From Gracilariopsis chorda (lineage: Eukaryota > Rhodophyta > Florideophyceae > Gracilariales > Gracilariaceae): a DNA stretch of 64,000 nt. The position numbers and the translations under genes were made by a program. The stretch spans positions 1 to 64,000 of the forward strand of contig NBIV01000239.1 in NCBI GenBank assembly GCA_003194525.1, written 5' to 3'. Shown piece after piece: positions 9,919 to 20,689 of this stretch (position 1 is the stretch's first letter; the number at the start of each line of letters is the position of its first letter). The notes below the pieces were generated by a model. The model did not search any database. It saw only the letters and a list, made by a program, of their open reading frames with translations, and was not told the DNA's origin.

Positions 9919-10200
9919 CAGCAGCAGCAGCAGCAGCAAAGCGTTCAGTTAATTAGCTGCTGCTGCTGCATGTTGACTGTGCAATGGCTGCTGAATGGCT
10001 TGCAATACAATCAAATTGTAGTGCCAGCCACTCAGCAGCAGAAACCCAGCGGTTCATTCCGACACGTGGCAAATTGCACTGCGCCAGTGCAGTGCATTCC
10101 AACACGTGGCAAATTGCACTGCGCCAGTACAGTGTATACTGAAGTTTCATTGCAGACATGCCTGCAATAGACGTATATACTGCACTGGCGCAGTGCCAAA
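9919..10200. repeat. CAG/CTG trinucleotide runs and short tandem blocks in the Helitron leader
   Basis: A run of CAG (about 9920-9938) is mirrored by a CTG run (about 9957-9968). A further duplicated block containing CACGTGGCAAATTGCACTGCGCCAGT occurs twice (from about 10062 and from about 10101). No coding signal is seen. Confidence 0.7.
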
Positions 10201-10441
10201 TGCATCTCGCTTGCTGACCCTAACCACTATTTTCCATCCCATTCAGGCTTGGCCAATAGCGCAGTGTCGTAACCTTTTGCTACTTTGGGCACTGTTTGCT
10301 GGCCTGGGAGCTAGGCAAGGCCGAGCTCGTGTGCAGGTCGCCACAAGAGTAACCCACTAAGTACCACGGATCTGGGAAAAGTCAGGTGCTCTTCTGTGGT
10401 ATACTGGTCGTTTGACGGCGATCAGGAAGTCTGAGGGTTTA

Positions 10442-10630
10442 CCGGACCTAATACCAGCTTGCTGTGCAGGGTCCGGGGCGGCCGCCGTGTCGTACCTCTT
10501 GGGGCCGGAAAGCACACTTCGGTGTGTGAGTAAAGGCAGACCAATCCTTACAACCGGACGCGGGTTAAACATCAAACGGCTTGAAAACCGGCTGGGCACA
10601 CTCCGCCCGTCATAATCCAACAGGAGTGTG
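10442..10630 (+). other. Structured leader of the Helitron transcript (three hairpins)
   Basis: Three perfect stems follow each other: CCGGACC (10442-10448) with GGTCCGG (10470-10476); CACAC-TTCG-GTGTG (10513-10526), a UUCG tetraloop hairpin; and CACACTCC (10597-10604) with GGAGTGTG (10623-10630). They lie about 230-420 bp before the Rep/helicase start. I recognise no known ribozyme or riboswitch core. This is a structural observation only. Confidence 0.4.
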
Positions 10631-10860
10631 TCGAGAGTCCCTGTGCTGCGCACGACTGCATCGGGTAAATATAAGCCTTGCAGCAATTTGTTTTTTAATT
10701 GCTGCATGCAACTAGGCCCGGTGGGTGCAACGCAACAAACTGCAACTAGTTTTTTCACTTTCAACTTTGTGTTTTATTGGGAATTATTCTGGAACTCTGG
10801 CAAATTTTTTAACGGTTTAAAAACATAGAATTGTTTTTTTCTTTTCTTTGGTAAATTGAA

Positions 10861-13800
10861 ATGACGAGAGGAGGGCGACGTCTGAACTCTGGTGGCATCC
10901 GATCTAACTCGGGAGGTGCCAGAGACAATTCTGGAGGTGCCAGGTTGAACGCAGGCGGTTCAAGGCAAAACGCTGGTGGTCGTCGCGTCGGCAGTGGTGG
11001 AGACCGGGCAGGAGCTGGAAGACCCCGAAGAGAACCAGCTCCTCTATCTCCAGATGAGTTGGGAGTAAATGAGAGCGGAGCACACGTTCAAGGACCTATT
11101 GTTCCAGTGGTTGAAGAAGACGAAATTACTCCTGCACCTACTTCGGTTGCAGCAGCAGTTAGCACAAGCACCGCTGGAGCCAGTGGGTCCGCTGCCACAG
11201 ATCTACCAACATCGTGCCCAATTCCGGGATTTCTGGAGTTTTTGAGAGGCCTTCCAAGTCACATTCCACCGCCTCCGATGCCTCCCCCTCTCCCACCGAT
11301 GCCTGCAGAACAGATGCCTATTGCAATGGAATTGGAAGAGGATGAGATCATCCCTGCTCCCTCACAGCCACCGCCATCACAGCAGCCTGCTCTGCCACAA
11401 GCTGAACAAGAGGAATAACAGATGCCAGTCCCGATGGAAGTGGAAGAGGATGAGATCACCCCGGCTCCCTCACACCCGCCGCCGCAGCCTGCGTTTCCAC
11501 AAGCTGAACAGGAAGAACAACAGATGTCCATTCCGATGGGGGTGGAAGCGGATGAGATCACACCGGCTCCCTCACACCAGCCGCAGCATCAGCCACAGCA
11601 ACAGCTTGATATGACGGTCATGCACTGTTCTGGGCGTCCTGATCGAGGACTCTATCGCGTGTACTATGCGTGGGATTCCGTGGCAGCTCAGGCTAGGAAT
11701 GATCCGGCCATCCGTGCAAGCGTGCCGGAGTTTGAGACGCTTCCCACTGCAGGTCAAAGGCGATGCGGAAGATGCGGCGAACACTCACACACGCTCTCCT
11801 CCTGCCCGTACGCGGACTAGACATTGAAAATACATAGCTGCAAGTATTGCGGCTGTGTTTTGCTTGGCACAGAGGTCACTGGAGTGTGCTGTGGAATGAA
11901 AAGAATGTCAGGATGGGGCGTCACGTTCCGCAGAAGGCATAGCAGTGAGTTGGTTCGCAGTCTTTATAGCCTGAGAGCCTTCCACAGCCATTTCCTCAAC
12001 TTGAATACGCTCTTCGCGACGACGCAAGCGCTCATGGACATGTCGTATGTGACGGGAGGCGGTCCCTCCTTTCTCAGACTTGAGGGCAACGCAGCTCTCG
12101 CTCTGCCCGCGCAGAACCAGAACAACACGCGCTACAGCTTTCTGTGGGGTACTGGTCCACCTTCCTTGGATCCCTCTCACTATGCGCGTGCCAATTTGCG
12201 TGCGTTCATTCAAGACATCAACGTACGAGACATCCTGCCCAAGTTGTACGATGTGATCCAGCCCAAGCCAGACGTGGTGCGTGAGCGGTACCGATCCATG
12301 CTTAGCACGCAACAACAACAACAAAATGCAGATACCGCCGTCTATATCAGCATGCAGGCAGCAGAAGAGGGAGTAGTCGTACGTGGTTACGAAGGAACCC
12401 GAAGTGCCATAGTCAGTGCTCCTCACGCAGGCGCTAGGCCTCTCCCTGAAGATGCTCCTGGTGGCGGGCCAACCATGATGAGAACGCTCGTCGTGGATCC
12501 AACTGGCCTGTATCGAGTGGAGTCTCAAGTACCGCGCTTGGTAGAAGGAACCGTAACCGAAGAGCACGCTGCAGTGACGAGCGCTGCTGCTGCTGGAGCA
12601 GAGGCGACTGCGAATGCCGCAAACAATGCGCAAGTGCGGTACCGACTTCTTAAACCGGCATCCAAACTTGCAGAGAAGGGCACTTTCCCTCTTCTCTACC
12701 CGTACGGTGATCAGCACGAACCATTTGACATCGGCCTGTTCCTGGAGGCAAGGAACTCCACACAGCAAAGCTCAGATCTCAGCGTCAACGAGTGGAAGCT
12801 CCGAAAGCTCACCTGGGCTCAGAACGCGAAGCGACGTTTGTACTCAGACAACATCCTCCTCAACAGTGGACCGTTGATGCAGATGTGGATGCTCCGCACG
12901 CACACAAACATTGAGGACATGCGACTACGTTTCCTGGAGAGAGAACAACAGGCACGTATTGTACAAGAGCAAGAGATCCAGCAAGCACAGCAGCAAACAG
13001 GTCATGTGTCACCATCCCAGTTCGCGCAAATGGGACGCCTATTTCTGCCCGATGACTCGGTCAACTCAGCAGCGTACTGGAAGAACAAGCCCATGGATGT
13101 ACAGGCGATCGTAGCGCGGAGAGGACCGCCTTCTCTGTTCATTACAATCACCATGAACATCTGGAGAGAGGACATCCAGCGCCTTGGTATGGATACCAGC
13201 AATCGGAGCGCATTTACGGCACAGAGTAACCGCCCTCGACCGTTTGACCGACCTGATCTGATTGCAAGGGTGTACAACCAGTACGCAAACGACTTCATGA
13301 AGGACTTGGAGAAGAACTCGGAGCACATCTTCGGATTGAAGTGCCTGGGGCTTGCATCAAAGCTCGAGTTTCAGGAGGGCAATGTGCCTCATCACCACAT
13401 GCTCGTGTGGCTCGAAGGAGGCGTGATTGAAGACGTTGATGTGATCGACGAGCTCATTCGTGCAGAACTTCCTTTTCCAGGCGAAGACGACGCGTTGCGT
13501 GCTCTCATTCGTTCCATGCACAGGCACCGCCACTCCACCTATTGCCGGAATCGCGCTGGGCGTTGCAAGTTTGGATACGACCGCAACATGATTGTGCCGG
13601 AGACGTACATTGAAGAAGGAACGAATCGCGTGGTCTACCGCAGAAGAAGGCAACATGACCTCAAGATAGTGCCGTACAACCCAACTCTGACCAAGAAGTA
13701 CCGCTCTCATATCAACGTAGAGCGCACGCAAGGAGGGGGCGCAGTGGCTTATCTGATGAAGTACGCGTTTAAGCAGCCCAAAGCTCAGGAGGTGGTGCTC

Positions 13801-16278
13801 AACGTGAGTGGTGCTAATGAGACAGGCACACACAACGAGCAGCAACAACAGCCGCAGGTGCAGAACGACATTCGTGCATACATGCGAGCACGTGTAGTGG
13901 GCGCTGTCAATGCAGCTTGGAGAATTTTCGAGTTTCGACATGTTCACATTGTACCAAAAGTAGAGCGACTGGCCATTCACTTGGAAGGAGAGCGCACATT
14001 TCTGCTGAGAGGTCCCAACCAGCTTCTTTCTGCATCACAGCCGTCTACACTGGAGAGATACTTTGCAAGGCCCGAAGCATACGCAAACCTCGACTACCTT
14101 TCGTACTTTGAAAAAGTTCGATTGTATCGCAAGCTTCCAGCCCGTGTGCTTAACCAATACGACGGAGACAGCACCCAGGTGCCCACAGACGACTGCGATC
14201 CGCCCATGTACGTGGTAGAGCGCATGGAAGACGAGCAGTGTGTTGCAAGGATCAGAGGTGTTTCACCGTCCGACATTGAGCTATTTGCTCTGCGCTTGCT
14301 GCTCATGAATCACGGCTCGAGCTCTTATGATGACGCAAGGACTTTCAACGGACAGCAGTATGGAGCGTATCGTGAAACTGTGATTGTAAGCGGACTGCTC
14401 GCGGACGGATCTGAGTTTGATATTCCATTCCAAGAAGCAGTGCAGATATACAGCACGCCCTCCGAGCTACGACGTCTGGTTGTCACACTATACCAACAAG
14501 GCGCAGACCCAGAAAAAATGGCCGTCGAAAACTGGGAGGCATTATGTAGTGACATACATACAGGAGATGAGCAGCAACGAAAGCAAGAAATGTATCGACG
14601 TGTGGTGGCGATCTCAGACCGGCACGGAGGACGACTGCTTCGCGATCACAGCTTCTTCTCCCAACACCTACAGCAGGATCATACAGCATTGACTGAGGCG
14701 AGTCGAGCTACAACAACTCGAGACGCACGAGTGGTGCGAAATTCGTCAACTTTGCAGTCAAGGTACGCCACCTTAAAACCTCACCAAAGACAAGTCATTG
14801 ACACCGTCATTGCCGCATTGCGACAACGACAGGCGCTGCAGGAGCGAACGAGCACTCCTGGAAACGTGTTCTTTGTGCAAGGATCCGCAGGAACCGGAAA
14901 GACATACGTGCTCAACCTCCTTCGTGATATCGTTGAGTCGGAAGGAATGCTCGCCGAAATGACTGCTACAACAGGCATTGCAGCTTCGTTGTACGAAGGT
15001 GGCCGCACTTTACATAGCCTTCTCGGACTGGGTGTAGCTGATAGGCACAGCACAAGCAACACTACAGCCACTTTGTCAAAGTACGGTCCCCGATCTCAAC
15101 GTGCAGAACTGCTACGCGAAATACAACTGCTCGTCTTGGATGAGGCGTCCATGCTCTCAAGAAAGCTCTTCGACCTCATGGATGCGTTGCTCAAAGATCT
15201 TCGCTGCAGTGGAATGGAAAACCCACCTCCGTTTGGGGGCTTGACCATCGTTCTATCCGGCGACTACTCCCAGCTGCTTCCAGTGGTGCCGCAGGTGTAC
15301 ATGGAGGCCGAGCCAAGTGGAAATGTGAGACGAGTGTACACAAACATTCTCAACGAATTGCCGTGGAAGAGTGATCTGTGGACATTGTGCTCGGTTCAAG
15401 TGCTGTACATCACGGAACAAGTACGCCAAGCGGATGATCCGGCATTTGCGTCGCTGTTACGTTCCATTGCACGAAACACAATATCCAACAACGCTCCACT
15501 ACCACTCAGATCTACCGGTGGCATGCAAAACGCCTACCAATTCCTGTGGAAGTGGCTCACAACACGACGCAAGGAGGATGTGGATCTCAGCAAAATGCTC
15601 ATTGCCTCCACAAATCAGTTGGTCGACGAACATAATGTGGCAGCGCTAGATCTGTTTCCTGGTGAGCGCTTCACTCTTCCGTCACCGACAACCGTGCAAC
15701 CTGTTCGTGGACAGAACCCAGAGTCTGACTTTGCCAGTTCTATCGTCTCCGAGTTTGCATATCAGTATGCGCCTACTGGAGTACCGCCTCATAACTTGGA
15801 TTTGAAGATTGGTGTGCCAGTTATGGTCATTCGGAACGTGCTGCATCCCGCTGTGGTCAACGGAAAGCTGTTCGTAGTCGCGCGTGTCGATCAATTTACG
15901 ATGCAGGTGGCTCGATTCGACGAGAACAGACAGGTGCTCGAACGACAGCTTCTGCATCGTATCGACTTCGAGTTTTCTTTCGCAGATATTCGCATGATTC
16001 GAAGGCAGTTTCCCATTCGTCTCGCGTTTGCAGCTACCGTTCACAAAGGACAGGGAAAGACGTTGGATGGCTTGGTTGTGGATGTGCGATCCAACTTCTT
16101 CTGCGCTGGTCAGTTGTATGTCGCATTGTCGCGCGTTCGAAGGAACGACCATGTGCTGCTCCTGCATGATCCGCAGCTTACACCCTCGAATGCGCACACA
16201 ATTCATCCCATGCCTGTTCCCATCGCCAACCCAGTGCTGCCTGAAGCTATTCAGTTCTGCATCCCTCCACAACCGTAA
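10861..16278 (+). pseudogene. Helitron Rep/helicase with two in-frame stops
   Basis: One frame of about 1805 codons runs from ATG 10861 to TAA 16276-16278 with only two internal stops: TAA at 11416-11418 and TAG at 11818-11820. The N terminus is Arg/Gly-rich (repeated NSGG) with a GRPRR AT-hook-like motif, then three acidic Pro-rich tandem repeats and a CCHC knuckle (CGRCGEHSHTLSSC). The Rep nuclease has the HUH-type motif VPHHHMLVWL and a downstream YLMKYAFKQ for the catalytic Tyr. The Pif1-like helicase has Walker A GSAGTGKT, Walker B LLVLDEAS, LSGDYSQLLPV, ATVHKGQGKT and LYVALSRVRR. From 11824 on, all 1484 codons are open and all motifs intact. It is inactive as a single protein unless the stops are read through or spliced. 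Confidence 0.88.
11311..11590 (+). repeat. In-frame minisatellite in Helitron ORF
   Basis: Three tandem units of about 102-108 bp begin at 11311, 11419 and 11521. Each encodes QM-x-I/V-P/A-M followed by EEDEI-x-PAPS, a Pro/Gln stretch and PQAEQEE. The first unit ends GAGGAATAA where the second has GAAGAACAA, so the stop at 11416 arose from a Gln codon by a C-to-T change. Confidence 0.8.
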
Positions 16279-16385
16279 TCATATCTCTTGCATTCTTCTT
16301 TCATTGAATTAAACTACTTGCTTTTCTGCTTTTGCATTCTCCACCCTCTTTTCTCCTCACCGCTGTTTATCACTCCTCCACCGCG

Positions 16386-16425
16386 GCGCGCAGCGCCGCC
16401 CGCGGCCGAAGGCCGCTTCCTCTTG
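16386..16425 (+). terminator. Helitron 3' terminal double hairpin and CTTG end
   Basis: Two adjacent stems lie just before the end: GCGGCGC-GCA-GCGCCGC, then GCGGCC-GAA-GGCCGC, followed by TTCCTCTTG. A 3' hairpin a few bases before the terminus is the known Helitron replication terminator. The usual CTRR end is CTTG here and CTTA in the second copy (62966). Confidence 0.65.
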
Positions 16426-17835
16426 TCTCAACACCCCACTCTTAATGATTTACACATGTATGAGGGGGGTGTTGTTGATTGATGGGAGGCGGTGTGCCAA
16501 TAAACCGCTCTGTATGCCCCTCTACGAGCATGCAAAACTGCCATTTGGCGCAACGCCTCCCTACCACATAAAACATTCAGCAGCAGCAGCAGCAGCAAAG
16601 CTTTCTACTTACTGGCTGGGACTCCCATAATGACTGCATTGCCACCCAGTTACACAAAGCAACGTGTCGCGCTTTCTCATCATTGGCTGGCACTGCAGTC
16701 AATTTAGGCACCTAAACACAAACCCGTACGGCTCCACATACTCTCCGCGCCGCGGCGCCCCGTGGTTCTACGAGTGCTATTGCGAGCGCAAGCGAGCAAA
16801 GTGCTCGGAGAGCCTCCGAACGCTACTAAAAACACAAAGCTACAAAAAATACGCGGCGCGCAGCGCCGCCCACGGCCGAAGGCCGTTTCCACTTGTCTCA
16901 ACACCCCACTCTTAATGATTCACACATGTATGAGGGGGGTGTTGTTGATTGATTGGAGGCGGTGCGCCAATAAACCGCCCTGTATGCCCCTCTACGCGCA
17001 TGCATAACTGCCATTTGGCGCAACGCCTCCCTACCATTTAAAACATTCAGCAGCAGCAGCAGCAGCAAAGCTTCCTGCGTACTGGCTGGCACTCCAATAA
17101 TGAGTGCAGTGCCATCCAGTTACACAAAGCAACGTGTCGCGCTTTCTCATCATTGGCTGGCACTGCAGTCAATTTAGGCACCTAAACACAAACCCGTACG
17201 GCTCCACATACTCTCCGCGCCGCGGCGCTCCGTGGTTCTACGAGTGATATTGCGAGCGCAAGTGAGCAAAGTGCTCGGAGAGTTTCCGAACGCTACTAAA
17301 TACACAAAGCTACAAAACCAACGCGGCGCGCAGTGCCGCCCACGGCCGAAGGCCGTTTCCACTTGTCTCAACACCCCACTCTTAATGATTTACACATGTA
17401 TGAGGGGGGTGTTGTTGATTGATAGGAGGCGGTGCGCCAATAAACCGCCCTGTATGCCCCTCTACGCGCATGCATAACTGCCATTTGGCGCAACGCCTCC
17501 CTACCACTTAAAAAATTCAGCAGCAGCAGCAGCAGCAAAGCTTGCTGCTTACTGGCTGGCACTCCCATAATGAGTGCAGTGCGATCCAGTTACACAAAGC
17601 AACGTGTCGCGCTTTCTCATCATTGGCTGGCACTGCAGTCAATTTAGGCACCTAAACACAAACCCCTACCGCTCCACATACTCTCGGCGTCGCGGCGCTC
17701 CGTGGTTCTACGAGTGCTATTGCGAGCGCAAGCGAGCAAAGTGCTCGGAGAGCCTCCGAACGCTACTAAATACACAAAGCTACAAAACCAACGCGGCGCG
17801 CAGGGCCGCCCATGGCCGAAGGCCGTTTCCACTTG
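16426..17835 (+). mobile_element. Three tandem non-autonomous Helitron units of 470 bp
   Basis: Units 16426-16895, 16896-17365 and 17366-17835 are each exactly 470 bp, start TCTCAACACCCC and end ACTTG. Each contains the subterminal GGAGGCG hairpin, a CAG run, and the terminal double hairpin. The 5' part resembles the leader of the autonomous element and the last about 45 bp resemble its 3' end, so they look like internal deletion derivatives. The first nine bases after TCT (CAACACCCC) pair with GGGGTGTTG about 30 nt downstream. Short ORFs inside repeat in all units and are taken as chance. Confidence 0.85.
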
Positions 17836-18063
17836 TATTGTTTTAACGTTTGGACTCACATGAGTATATTTGGACTCTTATGAGTACAGTTGGCCTGTAG
17901 ACACTATTTGGCAATTTCTAGAAGTACGGGCCTCTGATTAGTTGTTTTTATACATTTTCTACACGGGGTAGATTCACATAACCCTATTCACATGTGCTTA
18001 CCATGCACCAACACCTGTACAAGTGTACCGGTATGGAACCTGTGCAATTCCGTCTTGCTACGA
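17836..18063. other. Spacer between Helitron array and MULE
   Basis: About 230 bp with no gene. A short imperfect direct repeat (TTTGGACTCACATGAGTA, then TTTGGACTCTTATGAGTA) lies at 17848-17885. Confidence 0.4.
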
Positions 18064-18304
18064 CAAGTGCCCAATAGACACGAAGTCGCCAAAGTAAAAC
18101 TGGATATCAATCAGAAGCGTAGGCTCAGACATTCATATCTACCACGATGGCCCCCTCAGGGCTGATTTTCTCTCTTCCATTAGCTTCCTCGTGTTTGGCC
18201 TCTCGCCTTATCGCACTTGTAGGCTCACCCATTAAAGCCTTCTCACCCAATAGCCCCCATTCATTTCATCGCTTGTGTAGGTGATGGGGCTACAAGAATG
18301 CTCG
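18064..18304 (+). repeat. Left inverted repeat of the MULE
   Basis: From CAAGTGCCCAAT to AAGAATGCTCG. It matches the reverse complement of 31325-31564 across its length with about one difference in seven bases and small gaps. Confidence 0.7.
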
Positions 18305-18739
18305 TCACGTGATCTTACAACAACCGCCGCCAAAGCGTGACCTTGATAAACAAGAGTGCTTGGCAAAGTCACGAAAGCCACCGTCAGAGCGTGACCTTGA
18401 TGAAGATGATGGTAGTTCTCTCTGATAACAATCATCACTACAACCGCCGACGTTTGCTATAGCTCTACTCCCAACACTTTTTGCCATCCCCTGTCCATCT
18501 TTTCTTGCAAGTACTTTTATTGCTGCTGTTTTAGATAATCTCAGTACAGAATGTACAGATAATGCCTTTGATGGTTTGCTCGGATTAGATACAGACGAGC
18601 AAATATCTAATGTATGCCGAGAATTCTATAGGGTTCTCGAATAGTACGGAAGAATGAAGTTGACGTATGACATAAACACATTTACGATAGTTCACAATCA
18701 TTTGTACAACATCGTAAAAGCTGAAGAGCGTGAACTAAC
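18305..18739 (+). other. MULE interior with coding-like remnant
   Basis: 18305-18460 has short imperfect repeats containing AGCGTGACCTTGAT (twice). From about 18506 to 18645 a plus-strand frame of about 45 codons (LDNLSTECTDNAFDGLLGLD near its start) ends at a TAG. It reads like coding sequence but matches no family I know. Confidence 0.3.
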
Positions 18740-19375
18740 TGTAGTGAAATGCCTGGAGGTAGAAGTGCCCCAAAAGATGGTGGGGATCTTTCCTCGTTAG
18801 AGGTGAGCCCAGTTGGATAGAGCCCTCCTAGAAGTAGCACAACTATGTCAGGTTGTAAGGCCGACGCCACCTGTCGCAGCTTGTACAAGGAGGTTGAGGC
18901 AAGAATCGGGTATCTGCAGGAGCGGTGTATGAGGGTGGTAGTCTTCTAGAGAGTTGAGATTTCCAAGTTAGTGGCGAGTGCAAACATGACCGTGGGTAGC
19001 GGGAAAGCCACCCTGTAAAGGGAAAAGAAAGGGGGAGCTGAGTCACGAGTGTCGTGACAAAGACTAGAACCAGTACCAGTAAATGAAACTTATACAAGGC
19101 GAACACCAAAACGGTTGAAATAACAATCCGAATACTAAGGTCCTTTAGATAGGCAAAAGAGTTAAACTTGTCGCATGGTACGGTGCTTCCCTCCAAGGAG
19201 GAGTAGAAAACAAACGAACGCGGTGAGGTCTAGAGCCAATTCCAAAGGTTGGGGTCCCTTGTCGGCGAAATTTCACTGCATCGATGGCAACTCGCCAACG
19301 CACTAAGTACAGTAAACATCCTACTGTAACAACTAAATAAGTAAATAAATAGATAGCAAATTCCTATCCACTACA
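18740..19375 (+). mobile_element. Putative solo LTR
   Basis: The 636-bp segment starts TGTAGTG and ends CACTACA, perfect 7-bp termini. It is flanked by CTAAC (18735-18739) and GTAAC (19376-19380), a 4-of-5 target duplication. It has an A/T-rich tract with repeated AAATAA near the end and no gene. No second copy is seen in the window, so this rests on the termini alone. Orientation is not established. Confidence 0.4.
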
Positions 19376-19588
19376 GTAACATATCCTTGTAACACCTGCA
19401 GAGTCCGTTGCCGCGGTGCATCCAGCCAAGCCGTGCCACAGTATGGTAGATGAGCCGAACAATCATAAAATTAATAAGTGCTCAAGATCCACCCCTAGAG
19501 GGCCTGCACTACAATAAAACCAATATTGTTAGTACACAGTTGTAAGCCGAAAGTCTACCTATGTTCTGATCTCATAACTGCGGCAATA

Positions 19589-20689
19589 ATGGACATGAAA
19601 TCTCTCCCAGGCGTCTGTTTCTGTAGTTTTGGTACAAGAAAGACTTTATTCTCGTACTTGAAGTGCGTGAAAATCGAGCCACAGCAGCCCTAATCTTTCT
19701 TAGACGACCTTGAAAATGTTTTAACAGTGAACGTCACTGGTGATGTAAAGCCGAGTGACACTGTCTTTGTTCCCATTAATCTAAACAGCCTTCACTGGGG
19801 AGTTCTTATTGAAATGCAGTTTATTGGCCCTCAAAGTGCGCTTAGAGAAGAGCCAACAATTTATTTCGGGGATAATTATCGGTGGAAATGTCCAGAATAT
19901 ATCATTACCTTCTTCAAAGAGGCACTAGAATAAATTGCTGTCGGTTCAAAAGGTCTAGCTACAGTTTCGAAAAGAAACTACATGTTAGACGTTTCGGCGT
20001 ACCGAAAGCAATCTGACAGGTATATTTGCGGTGGTTATGTTATAGCAAGCGCTACACAAAAGGCTGCAGATTGTGCTTATGCCTCAAAGAAGGCAAATAG
20101 AACTGGTATGAGCTACCATCTGTCGGAACTATGCAGATGGATGGCAATCAAAGCCTGTGTTCTGCAAATCATGATGGCTTCACAATTCTTTAAAACCGAT
20201 AAAGCTTATGAAATGATGGTATATAATTACCGCCTGAACTATCGCGAAGACTATTTTAAATGTCATAAAGAAGGTATAACGCGTCTCAGAAAGATGCGTA
20301 TTCTGGTTCTGAACAGTAGTGACATGAGGATTAAGAGCCTTAGGCAGACTCTTGACGCCTTAAAACAATCCAAATGTACCACTTCTTTGGAATCGATGGC
20401 ATCAAAGCATATTTTGCGGAGTAGTAGCACTACCATACAGCATACTCCAACGATGTCGGGGTCGAATGGGTCGGTATCGCTAAAAAAGTTGGAAGGCAAT
20501 GTTGGAAGTGAGGTCCAGATGCCTGATTTGCGTGCTAAGTCTTTGAATGATTTCTCTGCTGTCTATGGAGACAATGAGTTCTACGAAGCTGAGGGAGAGA
20601 AGCAGATTATTCAACAAGAGTTGTCACATAGACAAGCAAAATTGAACTTTCTGGAAGCGAACCTGTCCTCCTTTAGTGGACGTATATAA
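19589..20689 (+). pseudogene. ULP1-type (C48) cysteine protease of the MULE, two nonsense codons
   Basis: A single frame runs from ATG 19589 to TAA 20687-20689, broken only by TAA at 19691 and TAA at 19931. The C48 catalytic elements are in order: His in LNSLHWGVLIE, Asp in IYFGDNYRW, and the oxyanion Gln and nucleophile Cys in QSDRYICGGYVIA. This family removes SUMO-like modifiers. In MULEs the domain is carried as a passenger or fused partner of unknown role. The C-terminal third is polar, with a possible coiled coil near the end (EGEKQIIQQELSHRQAKLNF). With two stops the copy is dead. Confidence 0.65.

Larger units (their letters stand above)
9773..16425 (+). mobile_element. Autonomous Helitron, nearly intact
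   Basis: A rolling-circle DNA transposon. The proposed 5' end is A|TC at 9773 and the 3' end is CTTG at 16425, followed by T. The 3' end is supported because four independent junctions in the window (16425/16426, 16895/16896, 17365/17366, 63498/63499) break at the same place. The element has a leader of about 1.09 kb, one long frame for a Rep/helicase (10861-16278), and a 3' end with two GC-rich hairpins. Helitrons insert between A and T without target duplication, which agrees with the flanks seen here. The exact 5' end is less certain (9773 or 9775). Confidence 0.8.

Noticed and set aside
9919-9970. CAG runs as a CRISPR-like or satellite array
   Set aside because: Simple trinucleotide runs embedded in a Helitron subterminal region; no spacers or repeats of CRISPR type, and the genome is eukaryotic.
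10357-10764. 135-codon minus-strand frame in the Helitron leader
   Set aside because: No domain, and the region is better explained by RNA-like stems.
11908-12768. 286-codon minus-strand frame inside the Helitron ORF
   Set aside because: It is antisense to a well-supported Rep/helicase frame and shows no domain; a composition shadow.
16664-17859. Recurrent 60-90 codon frames on both strands of the 470-bp units
   Set aside because: They repeat only because the DNA repeats, start or stop at different places in each unit, and have no domain.
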